64,000 nucleotides of DNA from Litorivivens lipolytica (GTDB taxonomy: Bacteria; Pseudomonadota; Gammaproteobacteria; Pseudomonadales; Spongiibacteraceae), in assembly GCF_014191715.1 (NCBI RefSeq), contig NZ_JACHWY010000002.1, forward strand, positions 248,001 to 312,000. Direction: 5' to 3'. The position numbers were made by a program, and so were the translations under genes. This document shows, in pieces, positions 50,612 through 59,691 of the stretch (the first letter of the stretch is position 1; each line of letters starts with the position of its first letter). The notes under the pieces were generated by a model, which was not told the DNA's origin, ran no database searches, and saw nothing but the letters and a program-made list of their open reading frames with translations.

Positions 50612-51415
50612 ATGGAGCCATCCGACGTGACGCATGAGCCTTTTCGTGAAGTAGCGAAAGATGACTTCATTGACGCGCTGTGCGAGGAGGCCTGTTCCTC
50701 TGCTGCAGTTCACCACCCTTACTTAAAGGCTTTTCAAAACGGGGACTTTCCCGATCCGCAGCGAGCGATCAGGGATTTTGCCCTCGAGTACGGCTGCTAT
50801 AGCGCCGCCTTTACCCGCTACCTCAACGCCGTCATCGGTAATCTCGACAACGAGCGTCACCGCAAGATCCTGCAGCACAATCTGGCAGAAGAGCACGGCA
50901 ATGCTCACGATGTGGCGTTGCCCCCCGCCGTGCTGGCCACTGTTGAAGGGCAACCCCATGCCCAGCTCTTTCGGCGCTTTCAACAGGCCTTGAACATTAA
51001 TGACGCCTACCGACGTGCGCACCCACCGAGTGCAGCGAGCCTGCAATGGCGCGATCGATTTGCACGGCTATGTGAAAGCAATGCCTGTGCCGGCGTCGGT
51101 GCTATCGGCATCGGTACGGAATTGATTGTGTCACGTATCTACCAGCAGATACTTGTTGGCTTGCAACAACACAGCAAACTGACACTCACTCAGCGCGTTT
51201 TCTTTGATCTGCACAGCGAGTGTGACGACCAACATGCCAGTGATCTTCTGGAGATTGCCCGCTCTCTGGCAACGACACCGGAGGCTCGTGAACAGATTGC
51301 TTATGGCGCGCGGGCGGCGATCCGAATGCGCGTCGCGTTTTGGGATGCCATGCTGGAACGCGCCAACGAAACTTCTTCCCGTCACCCTATTGCTTCGGAG
51401 ACATCTCCCGTCTGA
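50612..51415 (+). CDS. Haem-oxygenase-like diiron oxidase (iron-containing redox enzyme)
   Basis: 267 residues, all-helical. Candidate iron ligands: Glu59 (FALEYG), Glu93/Glu94 and His99 in NLAEEHGNAHD, Glu170 in GIGTELIVSRIY, and H201-x3-D205-x2-H208 in LHSECDDQH, the pattern of the HDO superfamily (UndA, SznF/BesC-like). Such enzymes use O2 to desaturate, fragment or N-oxygenate fatty or amino acids. The stop overlaps the methyltransferase start (TGATG), and carrier-protein and exporter genes follow, so it is probably the tailoring oxidase of a small pathway (inference). No other HDO homologue is in the window. Confidence 0.8.
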   Translation: MEPSDVTHEPFREVAKDDFIDALCEEACSSAAVHHPYLKAFQNGDFPDPQRAIRDFALEYGCYSAAFTRYLNAVIGNLDNERHRKILQHNLAEEHGNAHDVALPPAVLATVEGQPHAQLFRRFQQALNINDAYRRAHPPSAASLQWRDRFARLCESNACAGVGAIGIGTELIVSRIYQQILVGLQQHSKLTLTQRVFFDLHSECDDQHASDLLEIARSLATTPEAREQIAYGARAAIRMRVAFWDAMLERANETSSRHPIASETSPV

Positions 51416-52161
51416 TGGATACACAACAGGTCTACAATCAAAACGCCCAGAAATGGCTGCGGCTTGAACCCAGCTCGCTATCTGACTTCACCGCGCGCCC
51501 TTTGGTGTTCGACGCCTGTGGCGAGCTTGCCGGGCGTTCGGTGCTTGATATCGGCTGTGGTGAGGGTTATTGTGCGAGAGAGCTAAAGTGTCGAGGTGCC
51601 GGTGATTACCTCGGTGTCGATCTGTCAGAGCAAATGATTGAGGCCGCGAAGCTGCAAGAAGCCAAAGAGCCTTTAGGGATTGAATACCGCGCCTGCGATG
51701 TCGTTGAGTTTCAAACCGAGCGTCAGTTTGATGTGTGCATCGCCGTCTTCTTGTTCAACTACTTGCGTGTTGAGGACATGAACAAAGTATTCCGCAGGGT
51801 GTATGATGCGCTGGCCACCGGCGGCGAGTTTATATTCAGCGTACCGCATCCCTTCTTCCCTTTTGTCCGTGTTGGAGAAAATCCGCCATTTTATTTTTCG
51901 GCAGCAGGTAAGAACTACTTCACCGACGTGAACCAGCAGTTTGAAGGTGAAATCTGGAAGCGAAGTGGTGAACCTTTGCACGTGCAATGCGTTCACAAAA
52001 CCTTTACCGATTATTTTGACGGACTGCGTCTGGCAGGCTTTTACACCATGCCCGAGATCCGCGAACTCACCGTCACCGAGGAGCTTGTTGCGACGGATGA
52101 GGCATTCTTTGGGCCGCTCCTAAATGAACCCCTTCACGTACTCTTCAAGGTCAAAAAGTAG
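51415..52161 (+). CDS. Class I SAM-dependent methyltransferase
   Basis: 248 residues. Motif I VLDIGCGEGY, acidic ribose-binding Asp in YLGVDLSEQMI, and motif-II-like ACDVVEFQTERQFD. It belongs to the Methyltransf_11/25-type small-molecule methyltransferases; acceptor (O, N or C) not predictable. The ATG at 51415 overlaps the oxidase stop; the longer frame starting at 51340 lies inside that gene and is discarded. Two bases separate its stop from the adenylation protein, so the three genes are one unit. Confidence 0.87.
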   Translation: MDTQQVYNQNAQKWLRLEPSSLSDFTARPLVFDACGELAGRSVLDIGCGEGYCARELKCRGAGDYLGVDLSEQMIEAAKLQEAKEPLGIEYRACDVVEFQTERQFDVCIAVFLFNYLRVEDMNKVFRRVYDALATGGEFIFSVPHPFFPFVRVGENPPFYFSAAGKNYFTDVNQQFEGEIWKRSGEPLHVQCVHKTFTDYFDGLRLAGFYTMPEIRELTVTEELVATDEAFFGPLLNEPLHVLFKVKK

Positions 52162-52163
52162 CG

Positions 52164-54839
52164 ATGACCGCTCCCGGTCCTGCTGACGAAACGCTAATCG
52201 GACGATTGTTTTATCACGCGAAAGTCCGGCCAGAGCACACTGCTATTGCCTGTCCCGTGCGAACGATTTCCTATCATCAGCTGGCGTCGTTAGTTGTCGC
52301 TCAGGCCAATGAGCTGCGCCATCGGGGTGTCACTGCAGGGGCAACGCTGGGTATCTGTTGTCATGATGATGTGGAGCACCTGATCCTGTGCCTGGCCGGC
52401 ATCTATTGTGGTGCCACGACCTGCACGATTCCCAGTCACGAATCCCCCGCCGCGCGCGATGCGCTGATGCAGCGCTGTGGCGCATCGCATCTCATCGAAA
52501 AAAGCGATGTGTTGAACACGCAGGCGGAGGTGGAGCTTCCGTGGGAAGCTGAGGCTTCCCAAGCGTTGGTACTGTTCTCGACCTCCGGTACGACCGGTGA
52601 GCCCAAGCTAGTTATGCATCGAGATAGCGATTTGGTGGCCCAGGCCCACCGCCATGTCAGTTCTGAACAGGAGCGCTTCGCTTGTCTGGCCTCGGTGGAG
52701 CATAACTTTGCGAAACGTCATCGTCTGTACTGTGTCGCGATGGGGGCTACCAATGTGTTTCCCGGCGCATTGGACGACACATTGGTTGAGCGATGTTCCA
52801 GGCTGCAGGTCAACGTGCTGCATGTGTCTGCCTTTCAGGCTCAGGAACTGCTGGCGCTGCATGGTTGGGAAAGTCTCACTGGGTTACGTCTGAAGCTGGG
52901 TGGTTCGCATGTGGCTCCCGCATTGCGTCAGCAACTTCGCGAGCAGATCACCCCCCGATTGCAGGCCGGCTACGGCACAACAGAAACCGGCGCCATTGCC
53001 TTTACCGATCCTGACGATATGGCGGCGGGAGACAGCGTCGGGCGCCCCCTTCCCGGTATTGAGATTCACGCAGTCGATGAACAGGGGCAGACACTTCCCA
53101 ATGGTCAGCGTGGTGAGTTGGCGGTGCGTTGCAAGGGAATGTTTCGTGGCTATCTGAACCGGCCCGAACTGACAGATGAACGTTTGCAGGATGACTGGTT
53201 CCATACCGGCGATATCGGTTTTATCGATAGCGATGGACGCATTCATATCAGCGGTCGCAGCGACGATATGTTTGTGTTTAACAGCATGAATATCTTTCCG
53301 CAGGATATTGAATCTGTCATTCGTGACTGCGATGGCGTGCAGGATGCGGTGGTTCTACCAAGGCCTTCAGCTGTGCATGGCAGTATCCCGGTGGCGCTGG
53401 TGGTACTTAAGGGGAGCCCGAAAAAAATACTGCCCTTGCTGCAGAAGCAGGTAAAAAAACAGGTTGGAATCAGGGCGCCACGGCAATACATGGTTGTGGA
53501 TGCAATCCCGACCAATGCATCGGGCAAAATTGCTCGCCGGGATGCGATGGCCATCCCTCAAAAAGTGGAACAGCTGCGCAAGGATCTGATCGGCCTTATC
53601 GACGCCAAGGTAAAGCAGCGGGTCAAGCCGGCCCTGCTCAAAGCCTTCGTCAATGGCAAGACCGATATTGCACTGCGCCGCTTTGAGATGGACTCGCTGG
53701 AGCGTCTTGAACTACTGCTGACACTGGAGACCGGTTACGACATTGTCGTGCCGCCGGCAAAATTCAATGGCTTTCGTTACCTGGGGGATCTGGTTTCCTA
53801 CGTTCTGTCGCCTGACGAAGAGAAAAGCGATGCGGCAACGACGGAAGTACACCCTGTCGATAGTATTAAGATCGAAACTCCGACCAACGATGCCCCGCCC
53901 CCCCATGTGGTGACCTTTTTCCAGCGTGTGCTGCGGGTCAGCCGCGCGATAGTGCAGTTGAATAAAGCCCTCAATACCCTTGAGAACCGGTTGGTGCCGC
54001 AGGATTTATATTTCCTCTGCGCGTGGTATGAAGCTGGCAGACTATTGCCTGACGATACACCAAAGGACAGGCAGGCAATCGTGTGCCGTTGGTTGCAGAA
54101 TATGACCAGCTTGCTGGTTAAAAGTGGCAAGCTGGAAGCTGAGCCTTACGCACTCACGCGAGTGGCACCTACCGCCAGACTGTTTGCTGGCCCCGGGCCG
54201 GCTACGAACAAGGCTATTCTGATCTGTTTTCCACCCAGTGGCGGGCGCAATATGATGATGCCCAATACGGTTTTTCTGCAGTATCTGCGTGCCTCGCAGG
54301 TGGATGTGTTAATGCTGTCGGAAACCCTGAATCAGAAATATCGCAAGGGTATTCCCTTTGTAGGCCGAAATCCCAGACAAATCGCCGATTACTTGGCGCA
54401 GCAAGATTGGATCGGCGCCTACGCTCGCATAGTTACCATGGGCTGTAGTGCGGGCGCACCGCTGGCACTAACCGCTGCCGGTAGATTGAATGCGACGGTT
54501 GGTGTGAGTGTCTGCGGTCGGTTTTATCGGCGTCGCCATGTTGCAGCCAATGTGGATCGCTTACTGTCTATCTATCGAGCCAAGCGCCGGGCGAGTAATT
54601 TGCGGATGATCTATGCCTACGGGGTTGACGACGTACGTGATCGTTATTTTGCCGAGCGTATGGCTCCTATCACAGCCAGTGAAAGATGGCCTGTCAGCTT
54701 CGGCGAAGAAGCGGTTGGTCATGAAATTCTGCGGCAGCTATTGGATCGCGGAGAGCTCAAAATGTTTCTGGAGAAAACATTGTTTGGTGGTCGAAATCTA
54801 GCTGAGGATGCTGAATCCGAGCCATTGCGATTACATTAA
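52164..54839 (+). CDS. Adenylation-carrier-thioesterase fusion protein
   Basis: 891 residues, soluble, three catalytic parts. ANL adenylation domain (about 1-470): STSGTTGEPK (139-148), YGTTET (270-275), FHTGDIG and catalytic Lys455 in NASGK. Carrier-protein-like domain (about 480-555) with phosphopantetheine Ser511 in EMDSLERLE. After a linker, a 220-residue alpha/beta hydrolase-like domain: Ser762 in MGCSAGAP, Asp822/823 in YGVDDVRD, His853 in AVGHEIL, consistent with a thioesterase triad. There is no condensation or ketosynthase domain. Predicted to load, hold and release one acid without chain extension; substrate unknown. Confidence 0.85.
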   Translation: MTAPGPADETLIGRLFYHAKVRPEHTAIACPVRTISYHQLASLVVAQANELRHRGVTAGATLGICCHDDVEHLILCLAGIYCGATTCTIPSHESPAARDALMQRCGASHLIEKSDVLNTQAEVELPWEAEASQALVLFSTSGTTGEPKLVMHRDSDLVAQAHRHVSSEQERFACLASVEHNFAKRHRLYCVAMGATNVFPGALDDTLVERCSRLQVNVLHVSAFQAQELLALHGWESLTGLRLKLGGSHVAPALRQQLREQITPRLQAGYGTTETGAIAFTDPDDMAAGDSVGRPLPGIEIHAVDEQGQTLPNGQRGELAVRCKGMFRGYLNRPELTDERLQDDWFHTGDIGFIDSDGRIHISGRSDDMFVFNSMNIFPQDIESVIRDCDGVQDAVVLPRPSAVHGSIPVALVVLKGSPKKILPLLQKQVKKQVGIRAPRQYMVVDAIPTNASGKIARRDAMAIPQKVEQLRKDLIGLIDAKVKQRVKPALLKAFVNGKTDIALRRFEMDSLERLELLLTLETGYDIVVPPAKFNGFRYLGDLVSYVLSPDEEKSDAATTEVHPVDSIKIETPTNDAPPPHVVTFFQRVLRVSRAIVQLNKALNTLENRLVPQDLYFLCAWYEAGRLLPDDTPKDRQAIVCRWLQNMTSLLVKSGKLEAEPYALTRVAPTARLFAGPGPATNKAILICFPPSGGRNMMMPNTVFLQYLRASQVDVLMLSETLNQKYRKGIPFVGRNPRQIADYLAQQDWIGAYARIVTMGCSAGAPLALTAAGRLNATVGVSVCGRFYRRRHVAANVDRLLSIYRAKRRASNLRMIYAYGVDDVRDRYFAERMAPITASERWPVSFGEEAVGHEILRQLLDRGELKMFLEKTLFGGRNLAEDAESEPLRLH

Positions 54840-54889
54840 TGCTCTCTTTCCTTCGGCGCTTAAATTAAACTAGTCGCGTAGGAGGGCCA

Positions 54890-56557
54890 ATGAATCAGAA
54901 AGAAAACACCAAGGTAAGTATCTTCTCGCCTCTACAGCACGCCACTTTTCGCAATATGTGGCTCAGCAATACCGTAACCAATGCGGGTAGTCTGATCCAG
55001 AGTGTGGCGGCCGCGTGGGTAATGACCAGCATTTCAACCGCCGATCACGTGGCGCTGGTTCAGACCGCAACCTTTTTGCCGATGGCCTTGTTTGCCCTGC
55101 CTGCCGGCGCGATTGCCGATATCTATGATCGACGAAAGGTTCAGATCGTATTCTTTTTCGTTTCGATGCTCGCCGCGATTTTAATGACGGCGGTGTCGGC
55201 TTTTGACTTGATTACACCGTGGGTGCTGCTTGGGCTCTGTTTCCTGGTCGGCACCGGTGGTGCGCTGGCCGCTCCGGCGCGGGGTGCTTCGGTCGCCGAA
55301 CAGGTGCCCTCCAAATTGATACCGCAGGCGGTGGCGCTGAACAATATCAGCTACAACCTGGCGCGGAGTGTCGGCCCGGCGGTTGGCGGGATGTTGGTCG
55401 CGGCCTTCGGTGCGACCATCGCCTTTGCCGTGAATGCCCTCAGTTTTATTCCGATGCTGGAATCCCTGCGTCGCTGGAAGCGAGAGCCCGAGTCGTCGCG
55501 CTTGCCGCCCGAGGGGTTGTTGCGTTCGGTCAACTCCGGGGTGCGGTATGTAATCAATATGCAGCCGGTACGCCGTGCCGTCGGGCGTGCATTTTTCGTG
55601 TGTCTGGTGGGCGCAGCGCTGCCCTCACTGATGCCATTGGTTGCGAAAGATATTCTTGTGGGCGATGCCAGTACATTTGGTCTGATGTTGGGCTGCTTTG
55701 GTGTTGGTGCTGTCGGCGGTATTTTCGTCTTGCAGCCGATGCGGGATCGTTTTGGCAATGAAGGCACTCTGCAATTCTGTTGCCTAGTGATCGGTCTGAC
55801 AACGGCCCTGTTGTCGATTTGTACCAACCAATGGCTCGCCTTTGTCGTGCTGACCTTGGCAGGTTTAGCTTGGATGATGGTCACCACCATCATCAGCGTC
55901 ATGGTGCAGTTATTTGTGCCGCGCTGGGTCATGGGGCGCGCCATCGCGACCTCTAGTGCTGCTATCACCTTAGGCGTAGCGATTGGCTCCTGGTGTTGGG
56001 GGCTGGCGGCACGCGATTTTGGTCTGGTCTTAGCACTGCAGATAGCCGGAGGAGCGATGCTGGTCACTCAGGTGCTGGGTTGGATACTACCCATTGCGGA
56101 TCGCGATGAATCTACAGAACTTGACGAAGAAATTCTGGCTGACCCGGATGTGCAATTGGGGATAACGGGGCGCAGCGGTCCCGTCAGTATTGAATTGCAG
56201 TATCGAATTCCGGTCGAGAAAGCCCGCGATTTCTACAACATCATGCGGGAGCAGCAAAGGGCGCGCTCTCGCAACGGAGCTTATCAGTGGTCGATTTCCC
56301 GCAATATTGCCGACCCGGAACAGTGGAGTGAACGCTTCAGTTGTCCGACCTGGAACGACTATCTGCGCCTTCGAAACCGTCGAACGCTGGAAGACAGCGA
56401 ATTACACCGCAGGGCGGCGCAGATGCAGATTGGCATGGAGCCCATTCGCGTGTTGCGATGGCTGGATAGGCCGGCTGGCTCGGTGCGCTTGAGCGACTCG
56501 GTGCCGGATCGCGGTGACGAAGCGCTCAATGTGCAAGGGCAGGGTAATACGGCTTGA
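54890..56557 (+). CDS. MFS_3 family exporter
   Basis: 555 residues. Ten to twelve membrane helices (about 20-405) including IADIYDRRKVQIVFF, the A-motif-like loop, then a ~150-residue soluble C-terminal domain of ferredoxin-like (antibiotic-monooxygenase-like) character, as in PF05977 transporters related to the enterobactin exporter EntS. AGGAGG four bases before ATG; 50 bases after the adenylation gene. By position it is the export or self-protection element of the pathway encoded upstream. Confidence 0.88.
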   Translation: MNQKENTKVSIFSPLQHATFRNMWLSNTVTNAGSLIQSVAAAWVMTSISTADHVALVQTATFLPMALFALPAGAIADIYDRRKVQIVFFFVSMLAAILMTAVSAFDLITPWVLLGLCFLVGTGGALAAPARGASVAEQVPSKLIPQAVALNNISYNLARSVGPAVGGMLVAAFGATIAFAVNALSFIPMLESLRRWKREPESSRLPPEGLLRSVNSGVRYVINMQPVRRAVGRAFFVCLVGAALPSLMPLVAKDILVGDASTFGLMLGCFGVGAVGGIFVLQPMRDRFGNEGTLQFCCLVIGLTTALLSICTNQWLAFVVLTLAGLAWMMVTTIISVMVQLFVPRWVMGRAIATSSAAITLGVAIGSWCWGLAARDFGLVLALQIAGGAMLVTQVLGWILPIADRDESTELDEEILADPDVQLGITGRSGPVSIELQYRIPVEKARDFYNIMREQQRARSRNGAYQWSISRNIADPEQWSERFSCPTWNDYLRLRNRRTLEDSELHRRAAQMQIGMEPIRVLRWLDRPAGSVRLSDSVPDRGDEALNVQGQGNTA

Positions 56558-56568
56558 ATCGTTGTCGT

Positions 56569-57786
56569 TTAGCTTTCGAGTTGTTTTAGAAAGGTGGCTG
56601 CAGCTTGTCCGGCGATTAGCCCACTAGCAAAGCAGGCATTCAGCAGATAGCCGCCGGTTGGTGCTTCCCAGTCGAGCATTTCCCCGGCGCAAAATACGCC
56701 GGGCAGCGAGCGGATCATTAAATCTTTGTCGAGCTCGGTGAAGTCGATGCCGCCCGCGGTGCTGATGGCTTCGTCAATGGGGCGATACTGGCGCAGGGTT
56801 TGAGGAAGGGCGGTTAGCAGCGCTGGCAGCGTTTCGCGCTGTTGCATCTGTGACTTACTGGTCAGCGCCTTGAGCAGGGCGAGTCGGGCTTCCTTAATGC
56901 CTAGTTTGCGCAGGGCGTTGGCGATTGAGTCGTTGCGATATTTTTGCGTGAGGTCGCGCTGCAAATCGTCGGGCTTTCGATTCGGGCACAGATTCCAGTA
57001 GACGGTGCATTCGCCCCGCTTATCTATGGCGTCGCGGATACGACTGGAGGCCGCATAGATCAGGCTGCCTTCAATGCCGTAGTGGCTGAGCAAGGCATCG
57101 CCCTGCCGCGACCAGTCCCCCACGCTTAAGCCAATGCTTTTCAATGGTAGACCGAAGGATTCCGAGATAAACGGGGGCCAAGGATAGTCAAACCCGCAGT
57201 TGGAAGGGCGAAAAGGCCGACAGGATACTCCACGCTCTTGGAGTAACGTGCTCCACCTTCCATCGGATCCGAGGGCTTGCCAGCTGCCGCCGCCAAGTGC
57301 GAGAACCAATGCGCGGGTATTCACCGACAGATTCTTTCCCTGATGTTCAAAGCGCAGGCTTTCCCCTTCCCAGCCGAGCCAACGATGCCGCGTATGAAGT
57401 TCGACGCCCTGAGTGCGTAGGCGTTCGAGCCAGCGCCTCAATAAGGGTGCCGCCTTCATCTGACGTGGAAAGACTCGCCCGGAGCTGCCAACAAAGGTTT
57501 TTATGCCCAGCGCTTCGCACCATGCGCGCAACATGGCGGGCGTAAACTGATCGAGTAGGGGAGACAGGCTGTCTTGCCGGTTGCCGTATCGCGACAGCAT
57601 GTCTTCGTAGGGTTCGCTGTGGGTGATATTCAGTCCGCCGATGCCGGCGCGCAAAAACTTGCGGCCCACGGTAGGCTTTTGGTCGAAGACAGCAACGCGG
57701 TGCCCGGCCAGAGCCAGCTGTTCGGCAGCCATCAGGCCGGCGGGACCGCCGCCAATGACAACGGCAGGATAAGTAGTGGCGGGCAT
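56569..57786 (-). CDS. HI0933-type NAD(P)/FAD flavoprotein
   Basis: 405 residues. N-terminal FAD-binding GGGPAGLMAAEQLALAG, KPTVGRKFLRAGIGGLNITH (the HI0933/BaiN signature region) and C-terminal GVFCAGEMLDWEAPTGGYLL with the FAD-contacting Asp. TIGR03862-like subfamily of uncharacterised aminoacetone-/BaiN-like reductases. Cytoplasmic; substrate unknown. Convergent with the exporter gene eleven bases away and divergent from the VOC gene. Confidence 0.88.
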   Translation of the reverse strand: MPATTYPAVVIGGGPAGLMAAEQLALAGHRVAVFDQKPTVGRKFLRAGIGGLNITHSEPYEDMLSRYGNRQDSLSPLLDQFTPAMLRAWCEALGIKTFVGSSGRVFPRQMKAAPLLRRWLERLRTQGVELHTRHRWLGWEGESLRFEHQGKNLSVNTRALVLALGGGSWQALGSDGRWSTLLQERGVSCRPFRPSNCGFDYPWPPFISESFGLPLKSIGLSVGDWSRQGDALLSHYGIEGSLIYAASSRIRDAIDKRGECTVYWNLCPNRKPDDLQRDLTQKYRNDSIANALRKLGIKEARLALLKALTSKSQMQQRETLPALLTALPQTLRQYRPIDEAISTAGGIDFTELDKDLMIRSLPGVFCAGEMLDWEAPTGGYLLNACFASGLIAGQAAATFLKQLES

Positions 57787-57898
57787 GGTTACCGGACGTT
57801 CACCTGTTCACGCATATAGGGGGCGTATGATACTGACAATCCTGAAAGTACACGACCGGCCCTTCTTTTGATCGAATAACAACAGGTGGCAAATCACT

Positions 57899-58291
57899 AT
57901 GAGCGCGGGAAAAATCATCGGCCTTCAGCATTTGGCTATTAACGTTACCGACCTTGAGGCGGCGAGAACGTTTTATGGCGAGCTGCTCGGCTTGCCTGAA
58001 TTACCTCGGCCCGATAGCGTTGCGGAACAGTTTCGCAGTATCTGGTATCTATTGGGCAATGCGGAGCTTCACGTTGTCGAAAACCCCGAATTCAAACCCT
58101 TGAAATCCCCGTTGGGGCCACACTTTGCGGTTGCCTGTGACGACTTTGCTGCAGCAAGTCAGCGCTTTGTGGACAGCGGTGCGACGCTGGTGTTCGGGCC
58201 GGGTAAAGGCATGGATGGTATTGAGCGGGTCGTATTGAAAGACCCGACGGGCAATATCGTCGAGGTGATTGATCTGCCTTTGCACGGCTAG
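57899..58291 (+). CDS. VOC (glyoxalase/bleomycin-resistance) family protein
   Basis: 130 residues, two beta-alpha-beta-beta-beta units: LQHLAINVTDLEAARTFYGE at the start and GPHFAVACDDFAAASQRFVD in the second half; metal-type residues His (LQHLA), His (ELHVV), His (GPHFA) and Glu in GNIVEVIDLP are all present. May be a glyoxalase-like or dioxygenase-like enzyme or a resistance protein; no substrate assigned. Convergent with rnfE. Confidence 0.88.
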   Translation: MSAGKIIGLQHLAINVTDLEAARTFYGELLGLPELPRPDSVAEQFRSIWYLLGNAELHVVENPEFKPLKSPLGPHFAVACDDFAAASQRFVDSGATLVFGPGKGMDGIERVVLKDPTGNIVEVIDLPLHG

Positions 58292-58296
58292 TGCAG

Positions 58297-58320
58297 CGCT
58301 CTCGTCAGTCGACGAGGGCG
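58297..58320. terminator. Inverted repeat between VOC gene and rnf operon
   Basis: CGCTCTCGTC-AGTC-GACGAGGGCG forms a 10-bp stem with one G-T pair in the 52-bp convergent gap. No T-run; probably a shared Rho-assisted terminator. Confidence 0.4.
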
Positions 58321-58343
58321 AAGCCGAATCTAGCTGCGAACTG

Positions 58344-59057
58344 CTAGCTGATAGTCCCGGTAACGCGTACGCGGCGGCTTTCTTTCGGTTGCCCTGCCGT
58401 TCTTGCGGCCTCGCGTTTCTTGATGCCGTCATCGATCCAGTTTTTCACGGCGATGATCAGGCCCGTCACGATAAACGCGCCCGGCGGCAGGATGGCGACG
58501 AGGAACTGGTTGTAGTCGTCGAAGAACACAATCTTCCAGCTTTTCGCGCCTTCGCCAAACAAGAGATCCATATTGGCAAACAGGGCGCCGGTGCCAACCA
58601 GTTCTCGGATGGCGCCCAGCACCACCAGAATTACGCCGAAGCCAAGGCCCATCATCAGACCGTCGAACATCGCAGGCCCAATGCTGTTTTTGCTGGCAAA
58701 GGCATCGGCGCGGCCGAGGATCAGACAGTTGGTGGTAATCAGCGGCAGGAAGATGCCGAGTATCTGAAACAGTTCGTAGGTGTAGGCCTGCATCAACAGC
58801 TCGGTGCAGGTCACCGCTGCGGCGATGATCATCACAAAAGCGGGCAGGCGCACCGCATCGGAGACAAAGCCGCGAATTAGCGATACGGAGGTGCTGGAAG
58901 CAAGCAGTACGAACAGTGTAGCCAGAGCCATGCCAAGTGAGTTCACTACGGTGCCAGTAACGGCCAGCAGCGGGCATAGGCCGAGCAGTTGCACGATGGC
59001 CGGGTTGTTCTTCCACAGGCCGTTCAGGGACAGATCGCGGTAGTTGGTATCACTCAT
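58344..59057 (-). CDS. rnfE: Rnf complex subunit RnfE
   Basis: 237 residues, six hydrophobic helices including [20 protein letters not shown], the RnfE/NqrD iron-sulfur-associated signature with conserved Cys. Inner-membrane subunit of the ion-translocating NADH:ferredoxin (Rnf) complex. Last gene of the operon; start overlaps the rnfG stop by eight bases. The C-terminal ~25 residues are basic and variable. Confidence 0.95.
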   Translation of the reverse strand: MSDTNYRDLSLNGLWKNNPAIVQLLGLCPLLAVTGTVVNSLGMALATLFVLLASSTSVSLIRGFVSDAVRLPAFVMIIAAAVTCTELLMQAYTYELFQILGIFLPLITTNCLILGRADAFASKNSIGPAMFDGLMMGLGFGVILVVLGAIRELVGTGALFANMDLLFGEGAKSWKIVFFDDYNQFLVAILPPGAFIVTGLIIAVKNWIDDGIKKREAARTAGQPKESRRVRVTGTIS

Positions 59058-59691
59058 CGCCGCTTTGCTCCTTTTCCGCTGCTGCGATCAGCTGCTCGCG
59101 GTTCTGTTCGAAATATTGCAGGGCTTTATACACTGCGCTCGTGACGGCGCGCGGCGTAATGGTGGCGCCGGTAAACTGGTCAAATACGCCGCCGTCTTTT
59201 TTCACACCCCATTTTTCCGGTTTGGGGTTGGTCAGACTTTTGTTGATAAAGTCATCTACCCAATCGCTTTTCTTGCGCTCCACCGCGTCGCCCAGACCGG
59301 GCGTTTCACGGTGCGACAACACGCGCACGCCAGCAATGGTGCCATCGCGGTTTATACCGACAATCAGGTCGATATCGCCGGTATAACCTTCGCGTGATGT
59401 AGCGGGAATAATTGCGCCGACAAAGCTGCCGTTTTGGGTGGCGAGATAAATATCCTTGGCTTCGCGGAGGCCGAGCAAGTCGACGTTGTCGGTGCTTACG
59501 GTGCTGTCGAGCATGGAATTGTCGTGACGCTCGGCGGGAATAATCTGCAGCAGGGCCTTTTCTTCGGCGGCGCGAATGTTTGCCTTAATCTGGTCGCGGC
59601 TACTCAAATAGGTGCCGGCAATAATCGCCGTGGTAAAGGCGGCGAAAATACCCAGCAAAATACTGTTGCGGCTGATGGACTGGCCCAACAT
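59050..59691 (-). CDS. rnfG: Rnf complex subunit RnfG
   Basis: 213 residues. One N-terminal anchor helix, then a periplasmic FMN-binding domain with the covalent FMN-Thr site in [14 protein letters not shown] (SGAT-type motif). Carries electrons in the Rnf chain. ATG overlaps the rnfD stop (TGATG). Confidence 0.95.
   Translation of the reverse strand: MLGQSISRNSILLGIFAAFTTAIIAGTYLSSRDQIKANIRAAEEKALLQIIPAERHDNSMLDSTVSTDNVDLLGLREAKDIYLATQNGSFVGAIIPATSREGYTGDIDLIVGINRDGTIAGVRVLSHRETPGLGDAVERKKSDWVDDFINKSLTNPKPEKWGVKKDGGVFDQFTGATITPRAVTSAVYKALQYFEQNREQLIAAAEKEQSGDE

Noticed and set aside
56569-58291. Flavoprotein and VOC gene as part of the 50.6-56.6 kb cluster
   Set aside because: Flavoprotein is convergent and of a housekeeping-like family, and the VOC gene is separately promoted; no evidence ties them to the pathway.
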